DNA of 60,636 nucleotides, from positions 1-60,636 of the forward strand of contig JAURGP010000006.1 of NCBI GenBank assembly GCA_030833725.1, written 5' to 3'. The position numbers and the translations under genes were made by a program. The notes under the pieces were generated by a model. It was given only the letters and a program-made list of their open reading frames with translations, did not search any database and had not been told where the DNA came from. This document shows positions 1 through 13,182 of the stretch, in pieces; the first letter of the stretch is position 1; the number at the start of each line of letters is the position of its first letter. This DNA is from Candidatus Kapaibacterium sp. GTDB lineage: Bacteria; Bacteroidota; Ignavibacteria; Kapaibacteriales; Kapaibacteriaceae.

Positions 1-1347
1 CGGCCGCGATACGGCGGTGGCATCGGGGAACCGCTGGCCGACCGATTCCGGGCCTGCCGGCCGAACGGGTTGGCCGACATGCAGCGCGTTGACGATTTCC
101 GTCACCATATCGCGCTGCTGCAACAGGTTCATGACTGCCGCAGGAGCCAGTCTTCCCTCGCGCTGCTGCTCGTAGGCGCCCATCTCAATGCGGCGTCCTA
201 CCAAGCGGGGGTTACCAATGGCATCGGTGTTGTTGTGGTTCACGAACCGGTCGATGACGCCGGCATCGAGAGCTACCGACTGCGACGACAGTCGCAGGCC
301 ATCGTCGTCGGTACCGAAGTAGCCGTCGGGACCGAGAACGTCGTCGATATCAACAACGTCGGGGTTGATGGTCCAGTAGCCATATTCAAAGTCCTGCTCT
401 ACGAGATTCGCAACCGACTCCAGCGCTCCTCCACCGGCAGTGTCAACGGCCAGCAGGCGCTCGGTCTCCGTAAGGTCGCCATTCCACAGGATCGAGTTTT
501 GCAAGAATACATCGGACTGCACCCACATGGCATGGCCACGAAGAGCGGAGCTCTCTGCACCAGCTGTGTTGCGGATGAATGTCGTGTTGGTGATGTAGGT
601 ATCGGAGGCGGCCAGGATCGCACCGCCACCCGCTTCGGCATGGTTGCTGTCGAAGACGCAGGAGACGACCTGCACTGTGGCATTACTCTCGGTTGAACTC
701 TTGGTTGATTCGACCAGCAGGGCACCACCCTGGCCCTCCGTACGATTCGCCCAGAAGAGCGACTGGCCAAAAAATGGGCCGTAGCCATAGGACGGTGCAT
801 CCACGATGTCGCTAATGTGCACGGCTCGGCTGCGGTTATGGTCGAACACGCAGAACTCGAAGCGCAGACGTCCTACGTTGGAGGCCTGCACCGGTGTTGC
901 ATCGAAGTTGGTGAATCGGCAGTTGTAGAAGGCCGGCTGGCCACCATTGATGGCAATACTGCCACGAGGACCCTGAAACACTAGGCCGTCGAAGCGTGTC
1001 GTGGAGTCGTGATTGTCCAGCGCCCACGCATCCAGCAGGAGCATCACGGTTGGACGACGGAACCAGTCGCGATGCTCACGGAGAGCTTCATCGCCACGGA
1101 AGCCACCATACAGGCGCACACCCTTCGGCATTGCAGCAGCGGGGCCCAGTGTGTAGGCCCCCTGCCCAAGCCAGATCTGATCGCCTTCAGCGGCTTCTGC
1201 TAGGGCGCCTTCCAGCGACATGGCCGACTGCCACGATTGTCCGTCGGCTCCAACAGCCGCATCGGCGGCAACAAACAAGGTATCCGCAGCCTGTAAGGGG
1301 CTAACCACGAGGAGGAATACGCAAAGAAGAAGTGCAGGGTTGTTCAT
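1..1347 (-). CDS. Secreted parallel beta-helix protein with choice-of-anchor Q-like motif (partial, 3' end outside window)
   Basis: An open frame of 449 codons runs from ATG at 1347 off the left edge with no stop. The first 20 residues (MNNPALLLCVFLLVVSPLQA) are a Sec signal peptide. The body is Asn/Gly-rich with short repeated turns such as GGALLVES and GGGAILAASDTYITNTTF, typical of right-handed parallel beta-helix (PbH1/polymorphic outer-membrane-like) proteins. Near residue 400 it carries ALDAGVID and IGNPRLVGRRIEMGAYE, the signature of the choice-of-anchor Q domain seen in surface proteins. It probably lies at the cell surface or is secreted; a T9SS tail, if any, is beyond the edge. It follows rpoC on the same strand but a hairpin with a U-run separates them. 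Family assignment is confident, substrate unknown. Confidence 0.85.
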   Translation of the reverse strand, partial: MNNPALLLCVFLLVVSPLQAADTLFVAADAAVGADGQSWQSAMSLEGALAEAAEGDQIWLGQGAYTLGPAAAMPKGVRLYGGFRGDEALREHRDWFRRPTVMLLLDAWALDNHDSTTRFDGLVFQGPRGSIAINGGQPAFYNCRFTNFDATPVQASNVGRLRFEFCVFDHNRSRAVHISDIVDAPSYGYGPFFGQSLFWANRTEGQGGALLVESTKSSTESNATVQVVSCVFDSNHAEAGGGAILAASDTYITNTTFIRNTAGAESSALRGHAMWVQSDVFLQNSILWNGDLTETERLLAVDTAGGGALESVANLVEQDFEYGYWTINPDVVDIDDVLGPDGYFGTDDDGLRLSSQSVALDAGVIDRFVNHNNTDAIGNPRLVGRRIEMGAYEQQREGRLAPAAVMNLLQQRDMVTEIVNALHVGQPVRPAGPESVGQRFPDATAVSRP

Positions 1348-1374
1348 CCATCGAACCTACTGAAAACCCTGCAC

Positions 1375-1411
1375 AAAAAGACAAGCCCCAACAACGCGAG
1401 TTGCTGGGGCT
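1375..1411 (-). terminator. Rho-independent terminator after rpoC
   Basis: A 12-bp stem with one mismatch (arms 1384-1395 and 1400-1411, GCGA loop) is followed on the minus strand by five T residues (1375-1379). It starts 24 nt past the rpoC stop and probably ends the secE-rpoC transcription unit. It leaves only 27 nt before the next ATG, so the beta-helix gene depends on read-through or on a promoter overlapping the terminator. Confidence 0.8.
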
Positions 1412-1434
1412 GATGGATGGCATGGTGATGAGTG

Positions 1435-5715
<4,281 letters not shown>

Positions 5716-5761
5716 CGTTACTCCGATGGGAAGTTCCGTTTCAGTTTATCGGTCAATCTCG

Positions 5762-8700
5762 TTAGTCGATCTTGACGTCCAGACACAAGCCCTGCAACTC
5801 GCGAACGAGTACGTTGAAGGACTCAGGAATGTTCGGCACTGGCATGTTCTCGCCCTTGACAAGCATTTCGTACATCTTGGCACGACCTTGCACGTCGTCG
5901 GACTTCACAGTAATCATCTCTTGCAGGGTGTGTGCGGCGCCGTAGGCCTCAAGTGCCCACACCTCCATCTCACCCAGACGCTGACCACCAAACTGCGCCT
6001 TACCACCCAGCGGCTGCTGCGTGATCAGCGAGTACGGTCCGATGGAGCGTGCGTGGAGCTTGTCGTCCACCAAGTGGGAGAGCTTCATCATGTAGATGAT
6101 ACCCACCGTCACTTCGTTATCGAACGCTTCACCGGTGCGGCCATCATGCAGAACCGTCTTGCCGGTGCGTGGCAGACCAGCCTGGGCGAGGTATTCTCCG
6201 ACCTCGTCCCACGATGCACCGTCGAAGATCGGCGTGGCAAAGTGCGTTCCCAGCTTGGAACCAGCCCAGCCCAGAGCGGTCTCGTACAGCTGTCCAAGGT
6301 TCATACGGGAAGGTACGCCCAGCGGGTTTAGGACGATATCTACCGGCGTGCCATCTGGTAGGAACGGCATGTCCTGCAGTGGCACGATCTTCGACACGAT
6401 ACCCTTGTTACCGTGACGACCGGCCATCTTGTCGCCGACCTGCAGCTTGCGCTTCTTGGCAACGTAGACCTTGGCCATCTGCAGAATGCCTGGCTGGAGT
6501 TCGTCACCGGCAGCAATCTTGTTGCGTTCGATGCGACCGTCCAGCATCAGTTGCTGGCGACGCTCTTCGTAGTTCTTCATCAGGCTACGAATAAGCGTCA
6601 TCGTTTTCTTTTCAGCCACCCAGTCCTGGTCGATGTTCATCGCCGATGGGACGAAGGTTCCTGCTTCGTACTTGGAGAGCAACTCCGTCTTGGAAAGCTT
6701 CGCTCCCGAGCGGAACACCACGGTGTCGTTCGCCGAGCGAATCCCCGTGCTGGTCTGGCCATCGAGCAGCTCGCCGATGCGCTCTACGCACTCTACGTCG
6801 AGCGAGCGCAGGGCCTGTTGCTCACGCTTGGTGATCAGGTCTTGGCGACGCTTTTCTTCCGCGCGGAACTCCGTATCGGAGGTCAGCACGCGACGTGCGA
6901 ACAACTTCGTGTTGATCACGGTGCCCTTCAATCCAGGAGGCGCCTTCAGCGATACGTCCTTGACGTCTCCGGCTTTGTCGCCAAAGATGGCGCGGAGGAG
7001 CTTTTCTTCTGGCGTAGGATCGGTTTCGCCCTTCGGCGTGATCTTACCAATGAGGATGTCGCCTTCGCGAACCTTCGAGCCAACGCTCACGATACCGCGA
7101 TCGTCGAGGTCCTTGGTTGCTTCTTCCGAGACGTTCGGAATCTCGCGGGTGAACTCTTCCTCACCACGCTTGGTATCGCGCACTTGGAGCGTGAACTCCT
7201 CGATGTGGACGGACGTGAACACATCCTGAGCGACCATGCGCTCGCTGATCACGATAGCATCCTCGAAGTTGTATCCGCGCCATGGCATGAAGGCCACCAG
7301 CACGTTCTGTCCAAGAGCGAGTTCGCCCTTATCCGTCGAGGCCCCGTCGATGATCGGTTCGCCTTTTGCCACGCGCTGTCCAGCGCGTACAATCGGACGA
7401 TGGTTCACCGCCGTGTCTTGGTTCGTGCGGTAGTACTTCAGCAGCTCATAGCGCACAACACGATCCGTGTCGAAGGAGGTCAACTGCTCGTCCTTCGGGC
7501 GCTTGTCGTCGTAGCGCAGCTGGACATAGTCGCCGCATACGTATTCTACAACGCCGTCGTCCTCGGCCAGAACCACCGTACGCGAGTCGCGCGCAACACG
7601 TGCTTCCATGCCCGTACCAACGATAGGAGCGCTCGGACGCAACAGAGGTACACCCTGGCGTTGCATGTTCGAGCCCATCAATGCGCGGTTGGCGTCGTCG
7701 TGCTCAAGGAAGGGAATCAGCGAGGCAGCTGGCGAGGTAATCTGGTCGGTGGAGACCTCCATGTACTCAACCTGCGTAGGATCTACCACGACGTAGTCAC
7801 CGCTCTGACGTGCCTTCACCGTTTCACCGGCGATGCGCATGTTCTTTTCGAGCTCGGTACCGGCTGGGACGATGATCTTGCCTTCTTCCTTATCGGCCGG
7901 CAGGAACTCCAGATCATCCGTCACAACGCCCTTCACCACCTTGAGGTACGGCGTTTCGATGAAGCCGAACTTGTTCACGCGAGCGTGAATAGCCAGCGAC
8001 GAAATCAGACCGATGTTCGGACCTTCCGGCGTCTCGATCGGGCAGAGGCGACCGTAGTGCGTGTAGTGAACGTCGCGCACCTCGAAGCCAGCGCGCTCAC
8101 GCGTCAGACCACCAGGTCCCAGTGCCGACGTTCGCCGCTTGTGCGTGACTTCCGACAATGGATTGGTTTGATCCATGAACTGCGACAGCTGATTTGTTCC
8201 GAAGAACTGATTGATCACGCTGGTAATCGTACGAGCGTTGACCAGTTCCGACGGCGTGATGTTCTCGCTATCACGCACGCTCAGCCGCTCCTTGATGGTA
8301 CGCGACATACGCGTCAAACCAAGGTTGAAGGCCGATTCGAGCTGCTCACCCACCGTACGTACACGACGGTTGGCAAGGTGGTCGATGTCGTCCACCGGCA
8401 TCTTGCCATCGCGGACGTCGATCAGGTACTTCACGATCAGTACGATGTCGTCTACCGTGAGTGTGGTGACGTCGAACGGCACGTGCAGGTTCAACTTCTC
8501 GTTGATGCGGTACCGTCCTACAACACCAAGGTCGTAGCGCTTCGGATTGAAGAACAACTTCTCCAACAGTCCCCATGCTGTGTCCAGATCGGGAGGATCG
8601 GACGAGCGGAGCTGACGGTAGATTGTTTCAAGAGCGTCTTCACGGGTGCGAGCGGTATCCTTTGCCAGCGTCTTGGCAATGATTGGCTCGTCATTCGGGT

Positions 8701-9586
8701 TCTCATACTTATACAGGCGGATCGAGTCTACCTCAGCCCCATTCAACATCTCGATGAGATTGGGATCTACGACGTAGTCGCGCTGAGCAACGATCTCGCC
8801 TGTGGCCATGTCGATCACATCGGCAGCAACGCGCCGGCCGAGGTGGTCCTCGGTGAGGTCGGAGATGGCAACATCTTCGGCCAGATCGAATAGGTTCAGG
8901 AGGTCTTCATCGCTGGAATAGCCCAGAGCACGCAGCAGCGTGGTTACGGGGAACTTCTTCTTGCGATCGATGTAGGCATACATCACGTCGTGGATGTCCG
9001 TGGTGAACTCAATCCACGAGCCCTTGAAGGGGATGATGCGTGCCGAGAAAATTTTCGTTCCGTTCGGGTGCATGGCCTCGTCGAAGAAGCAGCCCGGGGA
9101 ACGGTGGAGCTGCGCAACAATCACGCGCTCGGCACCGTTGATGATGAACGTTCCCCGCGGAGTCATCGCTGGGATCTGACCGAGGTACACCTCTTGGTCG
9201 ATCGCCTCGATGTAGTCCTCCGACGTAGGATCGGCCTTCGACGACAAGCGGAGACGAGCCTTCAGCGTTTTCGCATAGGTCAACTCTCGCTCGCGGCACT
9301 CCTCCTCGGTGTACTTGGGCTTCTCGATGAAGTAATCGATGAAGCTCAACTCGTACACCCCGGCGTTATCCTCGATCGGGAAGTTCGAAATGAAGGCGCG
9401 TTGCAAGCCAAGCTCACGGCGCTCTTCAACAGCGGCCGATTCCTGCAGAAACTCGTTGTACGAGTCAATCTGAATCCCGAGAAGGTCCGGGTAGGTGTGA
9501 TGCTTGCTCACATGGCCAAAATGCACTCGCTCGCGAAGACGCTTGAGCGGCAGTGTGTACAGGGAAGAATCCAGTAAAGCTTGCAT
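5762..9586 (-). CDS. rpoB: DNA-directed RNA polymerase subunit beta
   Basis: The 1274-residue beta subunit. The rifampicin-pocket segment reads NQLSQFMDQTNPLSEVTHKR followed by RTSALGPGG; the residues equivalent to E. coli Asp516, His526 and Ser531 are conserved, which predicts a normal drug pocket. GRLCPIETPEGPNIGL and the C-terminal beta'-contact region are intact. The 115-nt gap from rplL contains a hairpin that could attenuate transcription, and a copy of the dispersed AGGGGGCT motif sits 4 nt before the start codon. A GGAG element is 10 nt upstream of ATG, a somewhat long spacing. Confidence 0.99.
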   Translation of the reverse strand: MQALLDSSLYTLPLKRLRERVHFGHVSKHHTYPDLLGIQIDSYNEFLQESAAVEERRELGLQRAFISNFPIEDNAGVYELSFIDYFIEKPKYTEEECRERELTYAKTLKARLRLSSKADPTSEDYIEAIDQEVYLGQIPAMTPRGTFIINGAERVIVAQLHRSPGCFFDEAMHPNGTKIFSARIIPFKGSWIEFTTDIHDVMYAYIDRKKKFPVTTLLRALGYSSDEDLLNLFDLAEDVAISDLTEDHLGRRVAADVIDMATGEIVAQRDYVVDPNLIEMLNGAEVDSIRLYKYENPNDEPIIAKTLAKDTARTREDALETIYRQLRSSDPPDLDTAWGLLEKLFFNPKRYDLGVVGRYRINEKLNLHVPFDVTTLTVDDIVLIVKYLIDVRDGKMPVDDIDHLANRRVRTVGEQLESAFNLGLTRMSRTIKERLSVRDSENITPSELVNARTITSVINQFFGTNQLSQFMDQTNPLSEVTHKRRTSALGPGGLTRERAGFEVRDVHYTHYGRLCPIETPEGPNIGLISSLAIHARVNKFGFIETPYLKVVKGVVTDDLEFLPADKEEGKIIVPAGTELEKNMRIAGETVKARQSGDYVVVDPTQVEYMEVSTDQITSPAASLIPFLEHDDANRALMGSNMQRQGVPLLRPSAPIVGTGMEARVARDSRTVVLAEDDGVVEYVCGDYVQLRYDDKRPKDEQLTSFDTDRVVRYELLKYYRTNQDTAVNHRPIVRAGQRVAKGEPIIDGASTDKGELALGQNVLVAFMPWRGYNFEDAIVISERMVAQDVFTSVHIEEFTLQVRDTKRGEEEFTREIPNVSEEATKDLDDRGIVSVGSKVREGDILIGKITPKGETDPTPEEKLLRAIFGDKAGDVKDVSLKAPPGLKGTVINTKLFARRVLTSDTEFRAEEKRRQDLITKREQQALRSLDVECVERIGELLDGQTSTGIRSANDTVVFRSGAKLSKTELLSKYEAGTFVPSAMNIDQDWVAEKKTMTLIRSLMKNYEERRQQLMLDGRIERNKIAAGDELQPGILQMAKVYVAKKRKLQVGDKMAGRHGNKGIVSKIVPLQDMPFLPDGTPVDIVLNPLGVPSRMNLGQLYETALGWAGSKLGTHFATPIFDGASWDEVGEYLAQAGLPRTGKTVLHDGRTGEAFDNEVTVGIIYMMKLSHLVDDKLHARSIGPYSLITQQPLGGKAQFGGQRLGEMEVWALEAYGAAHTLQEMITVKSDDVQGRAKMYEMLVKGENMPVPNIPESFNVLVRELQGLCLDVKID

Positions 9587-9643
9587 GGGAAGGGGGCTCC
9601 CGACAGCGTGAACAATGGTGTAATCGCTATGACCAATAAAGAC

Positions 9644-9686
9644 AACAACGCCCGGGAAGGCACAAAACGGCCAACCCGGGGTTGTT
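9644..9686 (-). terminator. Putative rplL-rpoB attenuator hairpin
   Basis: Inverted arms AACAACgCCCGGG (9644-9656) and CCCGGGGTTGTT (9675-9686) with one bulged base flank an 18-nt loop. On the minus strand they are followed by the T-rich stretch TTTATTGG. Position between rplL and rpoB matches the partial terminator of E. coli, which sets the ribosomal protein to polymerase ratio. Function here is inferred from position and structure. Confidence 0.55.
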
Positions 9687-9701
9687 TCGGATGTGCTATG
9701 A

Positions 9702-10082
9702 TTACTTCAGGGTAACCTTGGCGCCGGCTTCTTCCAACTTCTTCTTCAGATCGTTGGCTTCGTCCTTGCCTGCGGCTTCCTTCACGATCTTTGGTGCGCC
9801 TTCAACGAGGTCCTTGGCTTCCTTGAGGCCCAGACCCGTTACTTCGCGAACAACCTTGATCACGTTCAGCTTCTGTGCACCAGCATCGGTAAGCTCAACG
9901 TCGAATTCGGTCTTCTCTTCAGCGGCTTCGCCACCACCAGCTGCTGCTGGACCGGCAGCCATCATCATTGGAGCTGCGGCGGTAACACCGAACTTCTCTT
10001 CAAGTGCTTCTTTCAGTGCAGCGGCTTCGGTAAGCGTAAGCGCGCCAATCTTCTCTACGAGTTCTTCTACGATTGCAGACAT
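9702..10082 (-). CDS. rplL: 50S ribosomal protein L7/L12
   Basis: The 126-residue stalk protein that binds translation GTPases. It has the helical N-terminal dimerisation domain ([23 protein letters not shown]), an Ala/Gly-rich hinge (about residues 38-53) and the conserved C-terminal domain ([27 protein letters not shown]). Length is typical. An AGGA site lies 7 nt before the ATG. It directly follows rplJ by 48 nt, as expected since L10 carries the L12 dimers. Confidence 0.98.
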   Translation of the reverse strand: MSAIVEELVEKIGALTLTEAAALKEALEEKFGVTAAAPMMMAAGPAAAGGGEAAEEKTEFDVELTDAGAQKLNVIKVVREVTGLGLKEAKDLVEGAPKIVKEAAGKDEANDLKKKLEEAGAKVTLK

Positions 10083-10130
10083 TGTTGTGTCCTGTTGAAA
10101 GGTGTGTAAATAATCGTGTTTTGAGTACCG

Positions 10131-10658
10131 TTACGCTGCCTGTTTCTTGGCAACTTCCTCCACCAGCGAAGCAACATCGCGCATGACTGCACTGATGGCT
10201 CCGTGGATACCCGACACCGGAGCATGAATGCTGCCGATGATGTTTGCGATCAGTTCCTCACGCGTTGGAAGCTCCGAAACGCGCTTGAGTTGTGATCCGT
10301 CGAACACCTGACCGTCGATCCACGCCATCTTGAGGGACGGACGCTCCGTCTTCTCGAAATGCTTGCGAATGATCTTAGCAGGGCCGATCGGATCTGTCGA
10401 GCTGAAGATGATGGCCGTTTGACCAGCAAACTTCTCGACGCCCAGATTGTACTTCTCACCGGCTTCAATAAGAGCACGTGCGATGAGTGTGTTCTTGGCC
10501 ACACGCATCGACGCTCCCTTTTCACGAACTTCAGATCGGAAGGCTTGATCCTCCGCCACTGTCATCCGTGTGAAGTCGACGAAGTACAAGCTTGACGCAG
10601 CGCGGATCTGCTCCGCAAGCTCGGCTACGATCGCCTGTTTTTGTTCCTTCGTTACCAT
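10131..10658 (-). CDS. rplJ: 50S ribosomal protein L10
   Basis: A 175-residue L10, anchor of the L7/L12 stalk. The chosen ATG begins MVTKEQKQAIVAELAEQI, the usual N-terminus, and has GGAG 5 nt upstream; an in-frame ATG 12 codons earlier would lie in the leader and lacks a ribosome site. LYFVDFTRMTV and the C-terminal helix (ISAVMRDVASLVEEVAKKQ) that docks L12 are recognisable. Expression is probably set by an L10 leader just upstream. Confidence 0.95.
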   Translation of the reverse strand: MVTKEQKQAIVAELAEQIRAASSLYFVDFTRMTVAEDQAFRSEVREKGASMRVAKNTLIARALIEAGEKYNLGVEKFAGQTAIIFSSTDPIGPAKIIRKHFEKTERPSLKMAWIDGQVFDGSQLKRVSELPTREELIANIIGSIHAPVSGIHGAISAVMRDVASLVEEVAKKQAA

Positions 10659-10692
10659 ACGGCTCCGATTTAACTGTGATTGTCCGATGCCC

Positions 10693-10723
10693 AACCGTGC
10701 GTCCCTTTCGAGACGAACGGGTT
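10693..10723 (-). promoter_or_regulatory. Candidate L10 leader hairpin
   Basis: In the 104-nt rplA-rplJ gap the minus-strand RNA can form a stem between AACCCGTTCGTC and GACGCACGGTT with a short internal mismatch. It lies 34 nt before the rplJ start. Autogenous L10(L12)4-binding leaders normally occupy this site. The assignment rests on position and stem only; the kink-turn was not verified. Confidence 0.4.
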
Positions 10724-10762
10724 AGAAGCAGTGCACCGAACAGTGCGTAATAGACGTTTGAA

Positions 10763-11464
10763 TTAGTTTTCGCCGGTTCCTACCGAGTGCTCATCGACAC
10801 GAACACTTGGACCCATCGTCGACGTGAAGAACAACGATTTCACATACTTACCCTTCGCCGACTGAGGCTTAGCTCGCATCACGGTGGAAACGAACAGCGC
10901 AGCATTCTCTACCAGCTTGTCCGGCGAGAATGAACACTTGCCTACGGCAGCGTGGATGTTACCGGCTTTGTCAACGCGAAACTCGATCTTACCTGCCTTG
11001 ACTTCCTGAACGGCCTTGGCAACGTCGAACGTTACCGTACCGCTCTTGGGATTTGGCATCAGGCCGCGAGGACCCAGTACCCGACCCAGCTTGCCCACTT
11101 CGCCCATCACGTCCGGGGTGGCAATGATGATGTCGATGTCGGCCCAGCCGCCCTGCAGCTTCTCAACATACTCGCTCAATCCGGCATAGTCGGCACCGGC
11201 TGCCAGAGCTTCTTTATCCTTGGGTGCATTGGCCATCACCAGCACGCGCACCGTCTTACCCGTGCCGTGTGGCAGAGCTACGGTTCCACGTACGAGTTGG
11301 TCGGCCTTCCGCGGATCAACACCCAGGTTCATCGTTACTTCGAACGATTCGTCGAACTTGGCAGTGGCGTTCTTCTTGACGAGTTCTACGGCATCTTTCA
11401 ACGAGTACGTCTTGTTTTGATCGTAGCTGCTGATGGCCTTCTTATAGCGCTTGTTTGTTGCCAT
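10763..11464 (-). CDS. rplA: 50S ribosomal protein L1
   Basis: The 233-residue L1, which forms the mobile E-site stalk of the 50S subunit. Two-domain signatures are clear: [19 protein letters not shown] at the N-terminus, [18 protein letters not shown] in the centre and [11 protein letters not shown]. The gene starts 5 nt after the rplK stop, and its GGAAGGG site overlaps the end of rplK, indicating translational coupling. In other bacteria L1 represses its own operon; no specific target was identified here. Confidence 0.98.
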   Translation of the reverse strand: MATNKRYKKAISSYDQNKTYSLKDAVELVKKNATAKFDESFEVTMNLGVDPRKADQLVRGTVALPHGTGKTVRVLVMANAPKDKEALAAGADYAGLSEYVEKLQGGWADIDIIIATPDVMGEVGKLGRVLGPRGLMPNPKSGTVTFDVAKAVQEVKAGKIEFRVDKAGNIHAAVGKCSFSPDKLVENAALFVSTVMRAKPQSAKGKYVKSLFFTSTMGPSVRVDEHSVGTGEN

Positions 11465-11469
11465 TGTGA

Positions 11470-11895
11470 TTACCCTTCCACCGTAATGCCCATGGAACGA
11501 GCCGTACCGGCAATCATCGACACGGCAGCGTCGAGATCACGTGCGTTGAGGTCGGCCTTCTTGACTTCCGCAATCTCTTCGAGCTGCTTGCGGGTTACGG
11601 ATCCCACCTTCTTCTTGTTCGGCTCACCGGATCCCTTTGGGATACCAGCTGCCTTGATCAACAGGACTGGTGCGGGGGGCGACTTGATCTCAAACGTGAA
11701 GCTCTTGTCGCTGTAGTACGTAATCAGACAGGGCAGTACGACGCCCTGCTGCTTGGTGGTCTTGGCATTGAATTGCTTCACGAATTCCATACCTGCCAGG
11801 CCACGCTGACCGAAGGCTGGGCCTACGGGCGGCGCCATCGTTGCCTCGGCGCCTTTGATCTGGAGCTTGAAGCTCCCCATCACTTTTTTAGCCAT
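11470..11895 (-). CDS. rplK: 50S ribosomal protein L11
   Basis: The 141-residue L11, which binds 23S rRNA at the GTPase-associated centre. It has the family N-terminus ([20 protein letters not shown]) and the rRNA-binding C-terminal domain ending [17 protein letters not shown]. Length is exactly typical. An AAGGA site precedes the ATG. It heads the rplKA pair after nusG with an 83-nt gap in which no clear terminator or promoter was seen. Confidence 0.98.
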   Translation of the reverse strand: MAKKVMGSFKLQIKGAEATMAPPVGPAFGQRGLAGMEFVKQFNAKTTKQQGVVLPCLITYYSDKSFTFEIKSPPAPVLLIKAAGIPKGSGEPNKKKVGSVTRKQLEEIAEVKKADLNARDLDAAVSMIAGTARSMGITVEG

Positions 11896-11978
11896 GTGTT
11901 CCTTTCGTGGTCTACGAATGAGCGTCCGTTACCGGTTGTACTCACTCTCCCACTGAATGAGAAATAAACGAGCTCGCT

Positions 11979-12578
11979 CTAGTGCGATTCGGATTCCACC
12001 TGATGAAAGTCGAGTTCGATCGGGGTTTTGCGCCCCAGAATGCCGACCTCGACCTTGAGTTTCTGCTTTTCGTTGTTGACTTCCTTGATCGTACCGTTGA
12101 AGTTGGCAAACGGTCCGTCGATCACCTTCACGGGATCGCCTTCACGGAAGATGATTTCGGACGTCGATACATCACGGCGCTCTTCAACGCGACCCATGAT
12201 GCGATCAACCTCGTCCTTCTGGAGAGGCTGGGCGCCGGCCTGCGTGCCTACAAAGCTCACGATCGACTGCAGCGACAGGATAATCTGCTTGAGGCGATTA
12301 TCCAGCGAGCACTCGATCAGGATGTAGCCGGGCAGGAAGTTGCGCACCCGTGTCCGCTTCTTACCGTTCCGGACTTCGTAGACCGTTTCCTGGGGAATCA
12401 GAACGTTCAGGACACGATTCTCCATGCCAAGCCGAGCCATCTCTTGTTCGATGCCCTGCTTCACCTTGAGTTCATGTCCGGTAAACACGCGCAAGGCATA
12501 CCACTTGGGCTCGAGAGCGCCAAGTCGTTCCTGCTGTGTGCGTTCCTGCGCGTTGTCCTGATTCGTTCCGTTGGTCAT
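11979..12578 (-). CDS. nusG: Transcription termination/antitermination protein NusG
   Basis: A 199-residue NusG, which binds RNA polymerase and couples it to Rho or to the ribosome. The NGN domain (WYALRVFTGHELKVKQGIEQE) and C-terminal KOW domain (EGDPVKVIDGPFANFNGTI) are intact. ATG at 12578 is preferred to an in-frame GTG two codons earlier: TAAGGA lies 7 nt before the ATG but only 1 nt before the GTG. That ribosome site overlaps the secE stop, so the genes are coupled. Confidence 0.97.
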   Translation of the reverse strand: MTNGTNQDNAQERTQQERLGALEPKWYALRVFTGHELKVKQGIEQEMARLGMENRVLNVLIPQETVYEVRNGKKRTRVRNFLPGYILIECSLDNRLKQIILSLQSIVSFVGTQAGAQPLQKDEVDRIMGRVEERRDVSTSEIIFREGDPVKVIDGPFANFNGTIKEVNNEKQKLKVEVGILGRKTPIELDFHQVESESH

Positions 12579-12588
12579 GTACACATCC

Positions 12589-12774
12589 TTACGGGAAAAT
12601 GACCATCATCACCTGCGTCATCGCCGTATCGATCACAAATGTGACCCCGATGATGATCAAGCTGGTAACGATCACAACCACCGTGCTTTCACGGAGCTGC
12701 TCGCGTGTTGGCCAGGAGACTTTTTTCATCTCCTTGCTCACATCCAATAAAAACTGTCTTGCTTGTGCCAGCAT
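12589..12774 (-). CDS. secE: Preprotein translocase subunit SecE
   Basis: A 61-residue single-spanning SecE, the short form found in most bacteria outside the gamma-proteobacteria. It has the amphipathic conserved helix DVSKEMKKVSWPTREQLR and one membrane span (VVVIVTSLIIIGVTFVI). A GAGGA site precedes the ATG. It lies 37 nt downstream of tRNA-Trp and just before nusG, the usual order. Confidence 0.97.
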   Translation of the reverse strand: MLAQARQFLLDVSKEMKKVSWPTREQLRESTVVVIVTSLIIIGVTFVIDTAMTQVMMVIFP

Positions 12775-12811
12775 TTCGGCTTCCTCGACAGTGAGAATCG
12801 ATCGTTCGTTG

Positions 12812-12884
12812 CACGGGCGGCAGGACTTGAACCCGCAGCCTGCGGTTTTGGAGACCGCTGCTCTACCAGTTGAGCTACACCCGT
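12812..12884 (-). tRNA. tRNA-Trp (CCA)
   Basis: 73-nt cloverleaf with acceptor ACGGGUG/CGCCCGU, anticodon loop CTCCAAA giving CCA, T-arm GGTTCAAGTCC and discriminator G, as expected for tryptophan. The 3' CCA end is not encoded. It sits 37 nt upstream of secE and 10 nt after tRNA-Thr. Confidence 0.97.
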
Positions 12885-12894
12885 ATCACCGCAG

Positions 12895-12967
12895 AGCTGA
12901 TGACCGGGATTGAACCGGTGACCTCCACCTTACCAAGGTGGTGCTCTACCAACTGAGCTACATCAGC
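12895..12967 (-). tRNA. tRNA-Thr (GGU)
   Basis: 73-nt cloverleaf with acceptor GCTGATG/CATCAGC, D-arm AGCTCAGTTGGTAGAGC, anticodon GGT in a CCTTGGTAAGG stem-loop and discriminator T. In the classical order tuf follows this tRNA; here tRNA-Trp follows after only 10 nt. Confidence 0.97.
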
Positions 12968-12977
12968 ACATCGCCAG

Positions 12978-13050
12978 AGCGGGAGACGAGACTCGAACTC
13001 GCGACCAACAGCTTGGAAGGCTGTGACTCTACCAACTGAGTTACTCCCGC
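12978..13050 (-). tRNA. tRNA-Gly (UCC)
   Basis: 73-nt cloverleaf with acceptor GCGGGAG/CTCCCGC, anticodon TCC in an AGCCTTCCAAGCT stem-loop, T-arm GAGTTCGAGTCTC and discriminator T. It is 10 nt upstream of tRNA-Thr in the same transcript. Confidence 0.97.
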
Positions 13051-13054
13051 ATCC

Positions 13055-13072
13055 TGACCGCTCAAGCGGTCA
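13055..13072 (-). other. Perfect hairpin between tRNA-Tyr and tRNA-Gly
   Basis: A 7-bp perfect inverted repeat TGACCGC/GCGGTCA with a 4-nt loop occupies the 35-nt spacer between two tRNAs. No U-run follows on the minus strand, so it is not a terminator. It may separate the tRNA folds or guide RNase processing; this is inference. Confidence 0.5.
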
Positions 13073-13085
13073 AGCTCTTATTCTG

Positions 13086-13168
<83 letters not shown>

Positions 13169-13182
13169 ATGACCAGAGCCGA

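Noticed and set aside
70-696. 208-codon plus-strand reading frame at the left edge
   Set aside because: It lies opposite an uninterrupted 449-codon minus-strand frame that has a signal peptide and choice-of-anchor Q motifs, which is the real gene.
13055-13072. Terminator between tRNA-Tyr and tRNA-Gly
   Set aside because: The hairpin is perfect but lacks a U-run and would cut the operon before three tRNAs and secE.
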